A stretch of DNA of 64,000 bases from Sphingopyxis sp. YF1 (lineage in GTDB: Bacteria > Pseudomonadota > Alphaproteobacteria > Sphingomonadales > Sphingomonadaceae), in the NCBI RefSeq assembly GCF_022701295.1, contig NZ_CP033204.1, positions 2,666,001 through 2,730,000 of the forward strand, in the 5' to 3' direction. Position numbers and translations under genes: made by a program. Shown here piece after piece: positions 63,391 through 64,000 of this stretch (positions are counted from its first letter, which is position 1; the number at the start of each line of letters is the position of its first letter). A model generated the notes under the pieces. It worked only from the letters and a program-made list of their open reading frames with translations, was not told the origin of the DNA and did not search any database.

Positions 63391-64000
63391 ATGAACGTTC
63401 AGACCAAGGACGGGCTCCAGCAGGATGGCGCGGGCTATGTCGTGGGGGCCGACCATTATATCTCGCCCGAATTCGCGAAGCTCGAAGCCGAAAATCTCTG
63501 GTATCGCGTCTGGCAGATGGCCTGCCGCGAGGAGGAAATCCCGAACGTCGGCGACTATTACACCTATGACATCGTCGACCAGTCGATCATCGTGATCCGC
63601 ATCGCAAAGGACGAGATCAAAGCCTATTACAACGTCTGCCCGCACCGCGGCAGGACGATCACCGAAGGTTGCGGCCACGCCGCGCGCCTGTTCTGCAAAT
63701 ATCACGGCTGGTCATGGAAACTCGACGGGACGATCGCCAAGGTCGTCGACCGTCACGAATGGCCCGCGGAATCGCTGACCGACGACGACCTCAACCTCGT
63801 CCCCGTCAAGGTCGGACGCTGGAGCGGCTGGGTCTATGTCAATCTCGACCCCGACAGCATCAGCCTCGAGGAGCATCTGGCGCCGGCCAAAGCCTATCTC
63901 GATCCCTATGACATCGGCGGGATGAGTTATCACTGGCGCAAGTCGACGGTCTTCGACTGCAACTGGAAGGTCGCACTCGAAGCATTCAACGAGGGTTATC
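63391..64000 (+). CDS. Rieske ring-hydroxylating oxygenase, alpha subunit (partial)
   Basis: The first 203 residues are present; the gene runs off the right edge. The Rieske 2Fe-2S motif is CPHRGRTIT...CKYHGW (residues about 81-104, C-x-H and C-x2-H). The catalytic domain begins with FDCNWKVALEAFNEGY, the typical lead-in to the iron site. An aaggagag binding site precedes the ATG. The enzyme would hydroxylate an aromatic or related substrate using electrons from a separate reductase. Controlled probably by the adjacent GntR-type regulator. Confidence 0.92.
   Translation, partial: MNVQTKDGLQQDGAGYVVGADHYISPEFAKLEAENLWYRVWQMACREEEIPNVGDYYTYDIVDQSIIVIRIAKDEIKAYYNVCPHRGRTITEGCGHAARLFCKYHGWSWKLDGTIAKVVDRHEWPAESLTDDDLNLVPVKVGRWSGWVYVNLDPDSISLEEHLAPAKAYLDPYDIGGMSYHWRKSTVFDCNWKVALEAFNEGY

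Noticed and set aside
1..64000. CRISPR arrays or cas genes
   Set aside because: No regularly spaced direct repeats and no Cas motifs were seen.

Overview
The window looks like high-GC alphaproteobacterial DNA of the Sphingomonadales, probably Sphingopyxis or a close relative. This rests on recognisable housekeeping genes (ubiG, lysC, gltB/gltD, uppP, yciB), the Ti-type TraA relaxase with a DUF6118-like partner, and overall gene style. The genus is inference; nothing here proves it.

Layout. 1-572 is the 3' end of a phosphocholine-specific phospholipase C gene. From the tRNA-Thr gene at 1157 to the tRNA-Leu gene at 44761 the window is accessory DNA carrying three tyrosine integrases, one serine recombinase and several likely defence modules. 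44.9-64 kb is ordinary chromosome: an NDUFA9-like reductase, uppP, gltD-DUF2059-gltB, a glutathione transferase, ubiG, lysC and yciB. It ends in a catabolic cluster with a nitroreductase, a lipoyl protein, 2-oxoacid dehydrogenase E1 beta and alpha, a FadR-type regulator and the start of a Rieske oxygenase gene.

Accessory region. Three long perfect inverted repeats lie within 28 kb. IR-A (115 bp) brackets integrase 1, and its outer part is the 3' portion of tRNA-Thr. IR-B (196 bp) brackets 18 kb of defence-like genes. IR-C (165 bp) brackets integrase 2 plus two unknown genes, and its outer 17 bp is the 3' end of tRNA-Leu. That 17-bp core also occurs as a direct repeat at 28933 and 44674 and delimits a conventional 15.7-kb integrative element. 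This element holds integrase 3, a PIN-like membrane protein, AlpA-type regulators, a type I restriction-modification operon and a relaxase with its own oriT.

Most interesting contents. (1) A translationally coupled operon at 20.5-10.7 kb: a MmeI-like adenine methyltransferase with no nuclease motif that I can see, an unknown protein, a GIY-YIG protein, an SF2 helicase and a second GIY-YIG protein, followed by an unknown gene and an XRE-ImmA/IrrE gene, with a divergent SF1 helicase. It reads like a multi-gene restriction system I cannot name. (2) A type I R-M operon (hsdM-hepT-[mntA::hsdS]-hsdR) containing a HEPN/MNT toxin-antitoxin pair whose nucleotidyltransferase antitoxin is fused to the N-terminus of HsdS. 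(3) Integrase modules with head-to-head attachment ends.
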